From positions 25,319 to 63,098 of the forward strand of contig CAJUOT010000011.1 in the NCBI GenBank assembly GCA_910588135.1: 37,780 bases of DNA, read 5' to 3'. The stretch is from an uncultured Oscillospiraceae bacterium (lineage in GTDB: Bacteria; Bacillota; Clostridia; Oscillospirales; Oscillospiraceae). Below, piece after piece: positions 6,775-14,503 of the stretch. Numbering within the stretch: position 1 is the stretch's first letter; every line of letters starts with the position of its first letter. The notes below the pieces were generated by a model, which was given only the letters and a program-made list of their open reading frames with translations, had not been told where the DNA came from and ran no database searches. A program made the position numbers and the translations under genes.

Positions 6775-7860
6775 ATGAAAGGGACGTGGGCGGCTTTGGC
6801 GGCCTTGCTGCTCCTCACGGCGCTGTGGCTTCCGGCCCGCGCCGCCTCCGGGGGAGAGGGGCTGGTTGAGGTGGACGAGCTCCAGCGGGCGGCGCGGGAG
6901 AGCGGCGGGGAGCTGGAGTACGGGACCGGCCTGGACGAAGGGCTGGGGCAGCTGCTGGACACAGGCGCCCGGGAACTGGGGGGGTCGGTGCAAAAGGCGG
7001 CCAGATCCGCGGCCCTGCTGCTGGTGATTCTGTTTTTCTGCGCTTTGGCGGGGAGCGTGAGCGGAGAGGATGGGAAGGGCGGGCTGAGCGCCGCGAATCT
7101 GGCCGGGACGCTGGCGGTGACGGCGGTGGCGGTGGCGGATGTGAACGCCCTGCTGGGGCTGGGCACCGGGGCCATTGAGAGGATGACGTCCTTTGCCAAC
7201 GTCCTGCTGCCCGCGGTGGCGGTGGTGACGGCGGCCACAGGGGCGGTGACCGGGGCGGCGGCCCGGCAGATGGCGGCGGCGGTGTTCTCCGACCTTCTGA
7301 TCGGGCTCATCAACGGCCTGCTGGTACCTCTTCTATATTGCTATATCGCCGCTTCGGTGGCCCAGGCGGCGCTGGGAAGGGAGGAGCTGAAGCGGATGGC
7401 CGATCTGCTGAAATGGACGGTGACCACGCTGCTCACCGTGGTGATGACCGCCTTTGTGGGCTATCTCACCGCCAGCGGTGTGGTGGCGGGGACAGCGGAC
7501 GCTGCGGCGGTGAAGGCGGCCCGGATGGCGATATCCGGGGCGATCCCGGTGGTGGGAGGAATTCTTTCCGACGCGGCGGAGACGGTGCTGGCCTCGGCGG
7601 GAGTGCTGCGGGGGACGGTGGGCGTGTTCGGCATGGTCACCCTGCTGGGGGTGTGTCTGGCGCCCCTGCTGCGGCTGGCGGTTCACTACTTGGCGTACAA
7701 GCTGGCGGCGGCTCTGGCCTGCGCCTTTGGCGGCGGCCCGGCCTGTACGCTGGTGGACAGGCTCAGCTCGGCCTTCGGGCTGGTGCTGGGGATGACCGGG
7801 GCGTGCTGCCTGCTGCTGCTCATCGCCCTGGTATCCTGCGTGTCGGTGAGCGCCGTATGA
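6775..7860 (+). CDS. spoIIIAE: Stage III sporulation protein AE
   Basis: A 361-residue polytopic membrane protein. ATG 6775 follows GGAGGGGGA at 6762-6770. Residues 1-24 form a signal-like hydrophobic segment ending Ala-Arg-Ala. A charged soluble stretch follows (about 25-75), then six to seven hydrophobic helices rich in Ala, Val and Gly. The segment around residue 250 with Ile-Ser-Gly-Ala-Ile-Pro-Val-Val-Gly-Gly is characteristic of SpoIIIAE. The gene needs no external start: upstream in-frame codons lie inside spoIIIAD. Its stop overlaps the spoIIIAF start (ATGATG). Confidence 0.95.
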   Translation: MKGTWAALAALLLLTALWLPARAASGGEGLVEVDELQRAARESGGELEYGTGLDEGLGQLLDTGARELGGSVQKAARSAALLLVILFFCALAGSVSGEDGKGGLSAANLAGTLAVTAVAVADVNALLGLGTGAIERMTSFANVLLPAVAVVTAATGAVTGAAARQMAAAVFSDLLIGLINGLLVPLLYCYIAASVAQAALGREELKRMADLLKWTVTTLLTVVMTAFVGYLTASGVVAGTADAAAVKAARMAISGAIPVVGGILSDAAETVLASAGVLRGTVGVFGMVTLLGVCLAPLLRLAVHYLAYKLAAALACAFGGGPACTLVDRLSSAFGLVLGMTGACCLLLLIALVSCVSVSAV

Positions 7861-8351
7861 TGGAGGCGGTGCGGCAATGGCTGCTGGGAATGACCGCCGC
7901 CGCCCTGATGCTGGCCCTGGCAGAGGCGCTGGCTCCGGAGGGAGGCGCGAAACGGGTGTGCCGCCTTGCGGGAGGGCTGGCTTTGCTGCTGACGGCGGTG
8001 GGGCCGGTGACGGGGCTGCTGGACGGCGGGCTGTTCGCCGGGGCGGCGGAGAGCTGGAAGGAGCGGCTCCAGGGCTATGAGACGGAACTGGAGGAGAAAC
8101 GCGATTTGTTTTATTTGTCCATCATAGAGGATGAGACCGCCGCATATATTGTGGACAAGGCGAGGGAACTCGGCTTGGAATGTTCGGCGGAGGTGACCTA
8201 CGGCTATGACGAGGACGGCATGCCCCGACCCTGGGAGGCCACCGCCCGGGGGGAGTGGACACCGGAGCGGCGCGCCCGGCTGGAGCGTCTGCTGGAGGAG
8301 GAGCTGGGCATACCCGCCCGGCGGCAATATTACGAGGAGATACGGCCATGA
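7857..8351 (+). CDS. spoIIIAF: Stage III sporulation protein AF
   Basis: A 164-residue protein with two N-terminal hydrophobic helices (about 7-25 and 36-53) and a soluble C-terminal alpha/beta domain, the SpoIIIAF pattern. That domain carries Gly-Leu-Glu-Cys-Ser-Ala-Glu-Val-Thr, compatible with the ring-building fold proposed for the family. It starts within the last codons of spoIIIAE and its stop overlaps the spoIIIAG start (ATGA), so translation of the three genes is chained. Confidence 0.92.
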   Translation: MMEAVRQWLLGMTAAALMLALAEALAPEGGAKRVCRLAGGLALLLTAVGPVTGLLDGGLFAGAAESWKERLQGYETELEEKRDLFYLSIIEDETAAYIVDKARELGLECSAEVTYGYDEDGMPRPWEATARGEWTPERRARLERLLEEELGIPARRQYYEEIRP

Positions 8352-8872
8352 AGTCCCAATGGAAGCTGCCGGAGGCACAGCAGCTGTGGAAGCTGCTGGA
8401 CAAGTACAAATACGTGCTCGCTGTGCTGGCGGCGGGGCTGGTGCTGCTGCTGTGGCCTGCAGGGGAGAGGGAGCGGCCGGAGGAGGTTCCCGACCCGGGC
8501 AGGGAGGAGTTTGACCTGTCCGAATTGGAGGAAAAGCTCTCCCGGACCCTTTCCCAGATAGAGGGGGCAGGGGAGGTGACGGTGGCGCTTACGGTGAGGA
8601 GCGGCATGGAGCAGGTGCTGGCCGCCGACCGCACCACCGCCTCCGGCGAGCGGGAGAACCGCATTGAGGAAAAAACGGTGGTCATCAATACCGGCGCGGG
8701 CCAGGAGACGGTGGTGCGGGTTCAGCGCTACCCCGTGTTTCAGGGGGCGGTGGTGGTTTGCCCCGGCGGGGACCGGGCGGACGTGCGGCTGCTGCTCACC
8801 CAGGCGGTGTCCGCCCTCACCGGACTGGGGGCGGACCGAATCACCGTGTGCAAAGGAAGCGCGGAGCCGTAG
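8348..8872 (+). CDS. spoIIIAG: Stage III sporulation protein AG (ring component)
   Basis: A 174-residue protein with one membrane helix (about 22-40) and a periplasmic-side domain of YscJ/FliF-like ring-building fold. In Bacillus subtilis SpoIIIAG forms a large ring in the space between mother cell and forespore. Typical SpoIIIAG motifs are visible: Leu-Ser-Gln-Ile-Glu-Gly-Ala-Gly-Glu-Val near 75, then Gly-Ala-Val-Val-Val-Cys-Pro-Gly-Gly near 135. The last codons and stop are part of a 34-base direct repeat that recurs 136 bases downstream, so the original end of the gene may have been altered slightly. Confidence 0.95.
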   Translation: MKSQWKLPEAQQLWKLLDKYKYVLAVLAAGLVLLLWPAGERERPEEVPDPGREEFDLSELEEKLSRTLSQIEGAGEVTVALTVRSGMEQVLAADRTTASGERENRIEEKTVVINTGAGQETVVRVQRYPVFQGAVVVCPGGDRADVRLLLTQAVSALTGLGADRITVCKGSAEP

Positions 8873-9020
8873 GGAGCAGCGCGGATGGAGCGAAGCGAAG
8901 GCAAAAGCCCAGCCGCAGCGGAGCGGAGGCGGGTTTTGCCTGAGTCGCAGCGAAGCCGCGCGTCGCGAGCAGGCGCAGCGTGACAGCAAAGGAAGCGCGG
9001 AGCCGTAGGGAGCAGCGCGG
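8851..9020. repeat. 34-bp direct repeat duplicating the spoIIIAG end
   Basis: The 34 bases at 8851-8884 (start CAAAGGAAGCGCGGAGCCGT) recur without mismatch at 8987-9020. The first copy contains the last codons and stop of spoIIIAG. The 102 bases between are GC-rich with an inverted pair around 8901-8939 (GCAAAAGCCC against GGGTTTTGC). The layout suggests a duplication or insertion of a REP-like element at the gene end. Confidence 0.75.
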
Positions 9021-9035
9021 GCGGAATAGAACAAA

Positions 9036-9051
9036 CGTTTCACGTGAAACA
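9036..9051. promoter_or_regulatory. parS-like ParB/Spo0J binding site
   Basis: The 16 bases CGTTTCACGTGAAACA contain the perfect 14-base palindrome GTTTCACGTGAAAC. The parS consensus of ParB/Spo0J is TGTTTCACGTGAAACA, so only the first base differs. It sits in the gap between spoIIIAG and spoIIIAH, 25 bases before the spoIIIAH start. parS sites cluster around the replication origin, so this may indicate origin-proximal location. Confidence 0.82.
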
Positions 9052-9075
9052 ATTATGTGAATGGAGGACAGAGCA

Positions 9076-9687
9076 ATGAGCGTGTGGAAACGGAACGCGG
9101 TCGTGGTGGCCATTGTGCTTTTTGTGGGGGCCGCGGTGTACCTGAACTGGTCTTACGGCAGGGATACGGCGGTGGGAAAAGGGACGGATGACCAGGAGGG
9201 GGGCGGGAAGCTGCTGGGGCAGGCCGCCCTGGTCAACGGCAAAGAGGATGGCAAGCAGGGCGCGGATGACAAGCAGGGCGCCCAGCCCTCCGCCGATCCC
9301 AGCGCCCAGCCCTCCGCAGCCGGGGAGCGCACTGGGTACTTTGCGTCCGCCCGGCTCAACCGCCAGCAGGCCAGGGACAGCGCCCTTCAGCTTTTACAGC
9401 AGGCGGCGGCGGACGCGGGGGCCCAGCAGGACATCATCGACGAGGCCAACGCCTCCATTCAGGCCATGGCGGCCCTCACCATGTCGGAGGCCCAGGTGGA
9501 AAACCTGGTCACCGCCAAGGGCTATGGCGACTGTGTGTGCTTCATCAATGACAACAGCGCCAGCGTGGTGGTGTCGTCCACGGAAAACGGCCTGAGCGGA
9601 AACGACGTGACCAAGATTATGGAGATCGTCAAGGAGGAGACCGGCCTGACGGCTGACAAGATCACGGTGATTGAGACGGAGCCGTAA
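9076..9687 (+). CDS. spoIIIAH: Stage III sporulation protein AH
   Basis: A 203-residue bitopic protein, last gene of the spoIIIA operon. One N-terminal membrane helix (about 8-24) is followed by a Gly/Gln/Ser/Pro-rich low-complexity linker (about 35-90) and a soluble domain of the SpoIIIAH/YscJ type (about 95-203). That domain has the family motifs Ala-Arg-Asp-Ser-Ala-Leu-Gln-Leu-Leu near 110 and Ala-Lys-Gly-Tyr-Gly-Asp-Cys-Val near 150. SpoIIIAH binds SpoIIQ across the two forespore membranes. ATG 9076 is chosen because GGAGGA lies seven bases upstream; ATG 9061 would precede that site. The linker carries a duplicated Gln-Pro-Ser-Ala unit. A strong terminator follows. Confidence 0.94.
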   Translation: MSVWKRNAVVVAIVLFVGAAVYLNWSYGRDTAVGKGTDDQEGGGKLLGQAALVNGKEDGKQGADDKQGAQPSADPSAQPSAAGERTGYFASARLNRQQARDSALQLLQQAAADAGAQQDIIDEANASIQAMAALTMSEAQVENLVTAKGYGDCVCFINDNSASVVVSSTENGLSGNDVTKIMEIVKEETGLTADKITVIETEP

Positions 9688-9700
9688 AACCGTACGCGGA

Positions 9701-9735
9701 CGGCGGCGGGGGATATCCCCCGCCGCCGCTTTTTT
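9701..9735 (+). terminator. Intrinsic terminator of the spoIIIA operon
   Basis: CGGCGGCGGGGG (9701-9712) pairs with CCCCCGCCGCCG (9717-9728) around ATAT, followed after one C by TTTTTT (9730-9735). It lies 13 bases after the spoIIIAH stop. Confidence 0.93.
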
Positions 9736-9771
9736 GTCCCCCGCCCGGCGCGGGGCGGCGGTGGGACAGGC

Positions 9772-9800
9772 TTGCCCTCCGCCGCCCCGGCTGGTACAAT
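9772..9800 (+). promoter_or_regulatory. Probable promoter of the ECF sigma gene
   Basis: TTGCCC at 9772-9777, 17 bases, TACAAT at 9795-9800. It is a reasonable vegetative promoter 87 bases before the sigma factor start. I saw no self-recognition motif for the ECF factor itself. Confidence 0.55.
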
Positions 9801-9886
9801 GGGGTCGCAAAAAAACTGTAAGATTTTTGTCTGGCTCCCGTCTGATAGGGTGAGGGGCCTTTCAAGCACAGGGAGGGGGCGGCACA

Positions 9887-10444
9887 TTGGAGGACAGCCA
9901 GATCATAGAGCTCTATTGGCGCAGGAGCGCGGACGCCGTATCGGAGACCAACGGCAAGTACGGCGCCTACTGCTTTGCCATAGCCAACAATATCCTGCGC
10001 AGCGCCGAGGACGCCGAGGAGTGCGTCAACGACGCCTGGATGCGCGCCTGGAACGCCATCCCGCCCCAGCGCCCCCGGGTCCTGCGGATGTTCCTGGGGC
10101 GGATCACCCGCAACCTCGCCTTTGACCGCTTCCGGGAGCGGAGTGCGGAAAAGCGGGGCGGCGGCGAGACCGCCCTGGTGCTGGACGAGCTGGGGGAGTG
10201 CCTGGGGGATGGGACAAGCGCGGAGGCCGCCTTTGAAGCCGAGGAGCTGCGGCGGTGCGTCGGGCGCTTTGTGCGGGCCCTTCCGGAGCGGGAGGGGAAC
10301 GTGCTGGCGCGGAGGTACTTCTTTGCCGAGCCGGTGGCGGACATCGCGAAACGGTACGGCCTGACGGAAAACAATGTGATGGTGATTTTGAGCCGGACGC
10401 GGAAGAAGCTGAAGGCCCATCTCATGAAGGAGGGATACCTGTGA
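9887..10444 (+). CDS. ECF-type RNA polymerase sigma factor
   Basis: A 185-residue sigma factor with only regions 2 and 4, as in extracytoplasmic-function factors. Region 2 spans about 15-85, including Ala-Glu-Asp-Ala-Glu-Glu-Cys-Val-Asn-Asp-Ala-Trp (2.2) and Arg-Asn-Leu-Ala-Phe-Asp-Arg-Phe-Arg (2.3/2.4). Region 4 spans about 120-180 with a helix-turn-helix ending Ser-Arg-Thr-Arg-Lys-Lys-Leu. The start is TTG 9887, eight bases after GGGAGGGGG. The stop overlaps the GTG start of the next gene (GTGA), so sigma factor and membrane partner are made together, the usual sign of an anti-sigma pair. The signal sensed is unknown. Confidence 0.9.
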   Translation: MEDSQIIELYWRRSADAVSETNGKYGAYCFAIANNILRSAEDAEECVNDAWMRAWNAIPPQRPRVLRMFLGRITRNLAFDRFRERSAEKRGGGETALVLDELGECLGDGTSAEAAFEAEELRRCVGRFVRALPEREGNVLARRYFFAEPVADIAKRYGLTENNVMVILSRTRKKLKAHLMKEGYL

Positions 10445-11883
10445 ATCGAGACGACCTGTTCCGGGCGTTTGACGGGGTGGATGACGGCATTTTGGAGCGC
10501 AGCGAGGCCCCCGCGGCCCGCCGGAGGGCGCCGGCCTACCGCAGGTGGGGGGCGCTGGCCGCCTGCCTGGCCCTGGCGGTGAGCCTGGCCTGCGGCGCCC
10601 TGGCCGCCGAGGCGAAGGAGTACCGCGCGGCGGTGGAATTTTTCCAGGAGAACGGCCTGTCCACCGAAGGGCTGAGCCGGGCGGACGTGAAGGCGGTGTA
10701 CCGGGACATTACCAGCCAGCATTTTACCTACGATAAGACGGCCCAGGTCATCGAGCGGGCGGTGCCGGGATGGGAGATCGACCAGAGGGAGCCCACCCCG
10801 GAGGAGCTGGCGGAGCTGTGGAACAGCAAAGACCCCGTCAAAAACCCCACGGCCAGCCCCTTCGCCCCGCTGGACTACCGCTTTGAGTACGCGGAGAAAA
10901 TGGACGAGGAGCTGGGCTTCGAGGTCTTTGACCGCTGCTATTTGAGCCACTACGAGGACGGTGAGCTGGTGTGGCGGGCGGAGTTCGACCAGTTCTGCGT
11001 GACGGACTGGGCTCCCGTCTCCGGCGGGACGGCGGCGTGGGGCCAAAATTACCGGTGGTCCAGCGAGCAGCCCAGCTATCCCTGGATGGCCCGGGTGGAC
11101 GAGTCAGGGAACATCCTGTGGCAGCGGCAGCTGGACCACGGCTTCCAGGACGAGTATATTTCCCAGGTGGTGGACAACGGGGACGGCACCTGGGCGGTGG
11201 TGAGCCGGGGGGATTTCGAGTACCTCTGCCTGAGCCAGTACGACATCGACGGGAATGAGCTGTCCTTCCAGAATATCCTGGTGGGGAACCTGGGCATCTG
11301 GAACGTGGTGCGCCTGGGTGAGGGCTACCTGGCCCAGCTGGGGAACACTGTGGACGGGGAGACCGCCCGGCTGGCCAAGCTGGACCGGGAGGGGAACCTG
11401 CTGGACACCTTCACCTATGCGGGGGAGGACTGCGATTACGCCATCACCGACATGATCGAGTTCGGGGGCCGGGTGTACCTGTCGGCCTACGCCGTGCCCA
11501 AGCAGACGGACGGGGGCGGGCGGTATGAGATCGACGGTATCTTGGATTACCTGTTTGACAACGAAATCTGGGAGATTTCCAGCGAGGAGCTCACCCCCAT
11601 GGTGCGGGACAACTACACGGCGGTGCTGCTCCTGTGTGATCCCGAGGGGGGTGCGCCCGAGACCTTCTACTCCGTCAAGGGCTCCCTGGGCGGCAAGCTG
11701 GCGGTGGACGGCGCCGGGTCGCTGGCCTGGGACGTGGAGAGCGTGGCGGACACCTTCTTCTCCCCGGCCACCAGCTCCTTCACCATCGGCGGCACCTGCC
11801 AGGTGTTCCGCTACACCTTCGACGGCTCCGGCGCGCTGCTGGGCCAGGAGGACACGGGGGAGACCACGCCCTACCGCCGGTAG
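10441..11883 (+). CDS. Membrane protein, probable anti-sigma partner with propeller-like exterior
   Basis: A 480-residue single-pass protein coupled to the sigma gene by a GTGA overlap. Residues 1-36 are cytoplasmic and Arg-rich. A hydrophobic helix follows (about 37-56) with three Cys residues and Ala-Leu-Ala-Ala at its end. The exterior begins with a helical part (about 60-125). Then come repeated blocks of about 40-50 residues in which a Trp or Tyr is followed by Asp-x-x-Gly-Asn/Glu-x-Leu, for example Val-Asp-Glu-Ser-Gly-Asn-Ile-Leu and Leu-Asp-Arg-Glu-Gly-Asn-Leu-Leu. Such blocks suggest a beta-propeller. The short cytoplasmic part could bind the sigma factor, but no zinc-binding anti-sigma motif is visible, so the role is inferred from position. 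No named family recognised. Confidence 0.72.
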   Translation: MNRDDLFRAFDGVDDGILERSEAPAARRRAPAYRRWGALAACLALAVSLACGALAAEAKEYRAAVEFFQENGLSTEGLSRADVKAVYRDITSQHFTYDKTAQVIERAVPGWEIDQREPTPEELAELWNSKDPVKNPTASPFAPLDYRFEYAEKMDEELGFEVFDRCYLSHYEDGELVWRAEFDQFCVTDWAPVSGGTAAWGQNYRWSSEQPSYPWMARVDESGNILWQRQLDHGFQDEYISQVVDNGDGTWAVVSRGDFEYLCLSQYDIDGNELSFQNILVGNLGIWNVVRLGEGYLAQLGNTVDGETARLAKLDREGNLLDTFTYAGEDCDYAITDMIEFGGRVYLSAYAVPKQTDGGGRYEIDGILDYLFDNEIWEISSEELTPMVRDNYTAVLLLCDPEGGAPETFYSVKGSLGGKLAVDGAGSLAWDVESVADTFFSPATSSFTIGGTCQVFRYTFDGSGALLGQEDTGETTPYRR

Positions 11884-11903
11884 GGGAGGGTGAGAAATAA
11901 GGA

Positions 11904-11932
11904 TTGTAATTTCCCCAATTGGGTGATATAAT
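11904..11932 (+). promoter_or_regulatory. Promoter of the Asp23/Gls24 gene
   Basis: TTGTAA at 11904-11909, 17 bases, perfect TATAAT at 11927-11932, 32 bases before the start codon. The spacer includes CCCCAATTGGG, a small palindrome. Confidence 0.85.
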
Positions 11933-11964
11933 AGCCTCAGCATCAAAAAGGAGCGTGAGGCGAC

Positions 11965-12333
11965 ATGGCCGACGGTAAAGAATATATTTCCCACGAGGGC
12001 GAGCTGGGCAGCGTCAGCATTTCGGAAGAGGTGCTGGCCGTCATCGCCGCCGCCGCGGCGGTGGACGTGGAAGGCGTGAGCTGCCTGGGCAACGGGGTTG
12101 GCCGGGACGTTACCGACCCCGCCAACCGCAAGGCGCTGACCCGCGGCGTGCGCCTGTGGGTGGAGGACGAGCGGGTGAGCGTGGACCTGCCCATCCTGGT
12201 GCGGTACGGCTACGTGGTCACCGATGTGGCCAAAGCTGTGCAGGACGCGGTGTTTAGCGCGGTGGAAAACACCAGCGGCCTGGAGGTGGATCAGGTCAAC
12301 GTCACTGTGGCGGGTGTGAGTTTCCAGAAGTAA
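11965..12333 (+). CDS. Asp23/Gls24 family envelope stress response protein
   Basis: A 122-residue protein of the Asp23/Gls24 family (DUF322). Diagnostic features are the early Gly-Ser-Val-Ser-Ile-Ser-Glu-Glu-Val, the run of Ala residues followed by Val-Glu-Gly-Val, then Val-Asp-Leu-Pro-Ile-Leu-Val-Arg-Tyr-Gly and a final Val-Asn-Val-Thr-Val-Ala-Gly-Val. Members are abundant cytoplasmic, often membrane-tethered proteins linked to cell-envelope homeostasis. In many Clostridia this gene precedes nusB; here an ATPase/RloB defence pair follows instead, which suggests insertion of accessory DNA at this point. It has its own promoter and terminator. Confidence 0.93.
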   Translation: MADGKEYISHEGELGSVSISEEVLAVIAAAAAVDVEGVSCLGNGVGRDVTDPANRKALTRGVRLWVEDERVSVDLPILVRYGYVVTDVAKAVQDAVFSAVENTSGLEVDQVNVTVAGVSFQK

Positions 12334-12348
12334 CGGACGCATTCGGAA

Positions 12349-12380
12349 GGGCCGGGACGCAAGTCCCGGCCCGCTTTTTT
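12349..12380 (+). terminator. Intrinsic terminator after Asp23/Gls24
   Basis: GGGCCGGGAC (12349-12358), loop GCAA, GTCCCGGCCC (12363-12372), then GC and TTTTTT (12375-12380). It marks the left edge of the accessory region. Confidence 0.95.
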
Positions 12381-12425
12381 CGCGGCGGCGGAAAGATTTT
12401 CAAAGGAGAAAAATGTGCTGCCCCC

Positions 12426-12469
12426 TTGCAATTTGAAAATTAAATGGTATACTAGGGAAGTAACTTCCC
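12426..12469 (+). promoter_or_regulatory. Promoter and palindromic operator of the rloAB pair
   Basis: TTGCAA at 12426-12431, 16 bases, TATACT at 12448-12453. Directly downstream lies GGGAAGTAACTTCCC (12455-12469), a perfect 7+1+7 palindrome covering the expected transcription start. A repressor bound there would block initiation. No regulator gene lies next to it, so the binder is unknown. Confidence 0.7.
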
Positions 12470-12531
12470 AAAACAGAAGATTAAATTCTGAAAAACAGGG
12501 AAAACTAGGCCCATAAAAAGGAGGGGTCCCA

Positions 12532-13773
12532 TTGCTTTGCCAATTCCGATTCAAAAATATCTTTTCCTACCGTGATGAGACAGTGTTCGATATGCAGGCC
12601 GCCGATATTACGGAATTTCCTGACAGCCTGATCCCCGCGCCGGGGGAGAAGTTTTCCAAGCTGCTCCCCGTGTCCGCCATTTTTGGGCCCAACGGGGGAG
12701 GAAAGTCCAACGCCATCACCGCCATGGTATACCTGATCTCCCGCGTGCTGCTGCCCATCCGAACCAGCTCAGATTACCGGAACCCATATACTGCGTATGT
12801 AAAGCGGTACGACCCCTTTTTGCTGAACGATACTTCCAAGGAGGAGCCGGCGGAGTTTGAGATCGTCTTCCGGACGAAGGCGGCCCAGTATCAATACCAG
12901 CTGTCAGTATTGGCCGAGGAGGTGGTGTCGGAATCCCTGTTCTATATCAAGACTCCCTGCCAGCGCCGCCGGATCAACCTGCTGTTTGAGCGGGCGGGGG
13001 ACAGGATCACCCTGGGGACCGCGCTGAAAGGGGCCAACGTCCAGAAAGTCAGCGAGACAATTCCCTACCTGTCCTTTTTGGACATCAACTACAGCTTCTG
13101 GGAGATTGGGGACGCGGTGGACTGGTTCAAGCGGTGCTGTGCAATCAATTACTCCATGCCGAACCGGGATCACCGGTTTTATTCCATCCTGAATGATCCG
13201 GAAGTGAAGCCGGGGCTGCTCACGCTGCTTTCGGATATGGGCATCTCCATCTCGGACTATGAGGTCCAGGAGGAAGAGGATGAGGCCGGAGAAAAAAAGC
13301 GCAGAATTATGACCACCCATGTGGTGAATGGTCAGCCATACTCACTCAGCATAAACAGGGAATCCGAGGGGACGATCAAGCTGCTGAGTATGCTGCCCAG
13401 CATGATCTCCACGCTGTCAAAGGGCGGGCTGCTGCTGGTGGACGAGCTGGACGCCAAGCTCCACCCCCAGCTTTTGCGCTATATCATTGAGCTGTACACC
13501 GATCCTGAGGCAAATTATAACCACGCCCAGTTGATTTTTTCCTGCCATGACATCTCTATCATGAAAAACGACCTGCTGCGCCGGGACGAGATCTGGTTCG
13601 CGGCCCAGAACGACGAGAGCGTCAGCGGCCTGTGGAGCCTGTATGACATCCACGAGCCCAACGGGGGCCGGGTGAAGAACACGGCGGCCTATGACCGCCA
13701 GTACCTGGCCGGACGGTACGGGGCGGACCCCTACCTGCGGCGGATGATGGACTGGGGTGGTTTGGATGGCTAA
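12532..13773 (+). CDS. rloA: RloA/AbiLi-like AAA ATPase of a defence pair
   Basis: A 413-residue SMC/RecF-like ATPase of the AAA_15/AAA_21 type. The N-terminus Phe-Lys-Asn-Ile-Phe-Ser-Tyr-Arg-Asp-Glu is the classic opening of the family. Walker A is Gly-Pro-Asn-Gly-Gly-Gly-Lys-Ser with Lys58. Walker B is Leu-Leu-Leu-Val-Asp-Glu-Leu-Asp-Ala with Asp304-Glu305, followed by the conserved Leu-His-Pro and a later Ser-Cys-His-Asp. The start is TTG 12532, six bases after AAGGAGGGG. The following gene overlaps by eight bases and encodes an RloB-like protein, the pairing known from RloA/RloB and lactococcal AbiL, which act in abortive phage defence. The ATPase is intact although its partner is frameshifted. 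Confidence 0.9.
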   Translation: MLCQFRFKNIFSYRDETVFDMQAADITEFPDSLIPAPGEKFSKLLPVSAIFGPNGGGKSNAITAMVYLISRVLLPIRTSSDYRNPYTAYVKRYDPFLLNDTSKEEPAEFEIVFRTKAAQYQYQLSVLAEEVVSESLFYIKTPCQRRRINLLFERAGDRITLGTALKGANVQKVSETIPYLSFLDINYSFWEIGDAVDWFKRCCAINYSMPNRDHRFYSILNDPEVKPGLLTLLSDMGISISDYEVQEEEDEAGEKKRRIMTTHVVNGQPYSLSINRESEGTIKLLSMLPSMISTLSKGGLLLVDELDAKLHPQLLRYIIELYTDPEANYNHAQLIFSCHDISIMKNDLLRRDEIWFAAQNDESVSGLWSLYDIHEPNGGRVKNTAAYDRQYLAGRYGADPYLRRMMDWGGLDG

Positions 13774-14486
13774 GAAGCCGAAGCCTCATGAGATGAGGGA
13801 GCGGGATTTTCGGTTGAAATGCGGGGCGGAGCGGGCCAGCGTTCCGCGCATGGTCCTGCCCGAGCGGCACCTGTTCGTCACCGAGGGCGCGGAGACGGAG
13901 CCTAACTATTTGAACGGCCTGGTGAACGCGATCTGCCGGCGCTACGGGAAGGACGAGGGAGCGGCCAAGCGGCAGTTTAAGATCATACCGGGTGGGGACG
14001 GACAACACACTGTACCTGCTGCAAAAGGCGGAGGCCTACCAGCAGAACGAGGGCGACGGGTACCAGCACGTGTGGATCATTTACGACAAGGACGATTTTC
14101 CCGACTGCGACTTTGACAACACGGTGAAGCGGTGCGAGGCCCTCAACAAGCGCTTCAAGGCGGAGAAGAGGAACATCCAATACCACCCTATCTGGTCCAA
14201 CGAGTGCGTGGAGCTGTGGTTTTTGCTGCACTTCGATTATCTGGACACCGCCGTTGACCGGGGGCAGTACTGCGGCATCCTGACTGAGAAATTGGGGCGG
14301 CACTACGACAAGACCGACGAGGCGCTGTTTGAGGTGCTGTACCCCCGGATGAGGTGCGCCGTCAGAAACGCGAAGCGGCTGATGGGCAAATATTCGAAGG
14401 GGGCGCCTCCGTCCCAATGCATCCCGGGCACCAACTTTTACGAGCTGGTGGAGCACCTGGGGGCGTACTTAAAGCCTGGGAAATAA
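13766..14486 (+). pseudogene. rloB: RloB/AbiLii-like nuclease gene, frameshifted
   Basis: The gene starts at ATG 13766, overlapping the ATPase by eight bases, and is open to about 13995; the reading then continues in another frame to the stop at 14486. Part one has the RloB opening Leu-Phe-Val-Thr-Glu-Gly-Ala-Glu-Thr-Glu-Pro-Asn-Tyr and Phe-Lys-Ile-Ile-Pro-Gly. Part two has Val-Trp-Ile-Ile-Tyr-Asp-Lys-Asp-Asp-Phe-Pro and Ser-Asn-Glu-Cys-Val-Glu-Leu-Trp-Phe-Leu-Leu-His-Phe, also RloB hallmarks (Toprim-like fold). Dropping one G from GGTGGGGACGG at 13991-14001 rejoins the halves as one protein of about 239 residues. It may be a real mutation, an assembly error or, less likely, programmed frameshifting. 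No stop codons or gaps otherwise damage the gene. Confidence 0.85.
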
Positions 14487-14503
14487 GCCCTGCGCTGTCC
14501 GTG

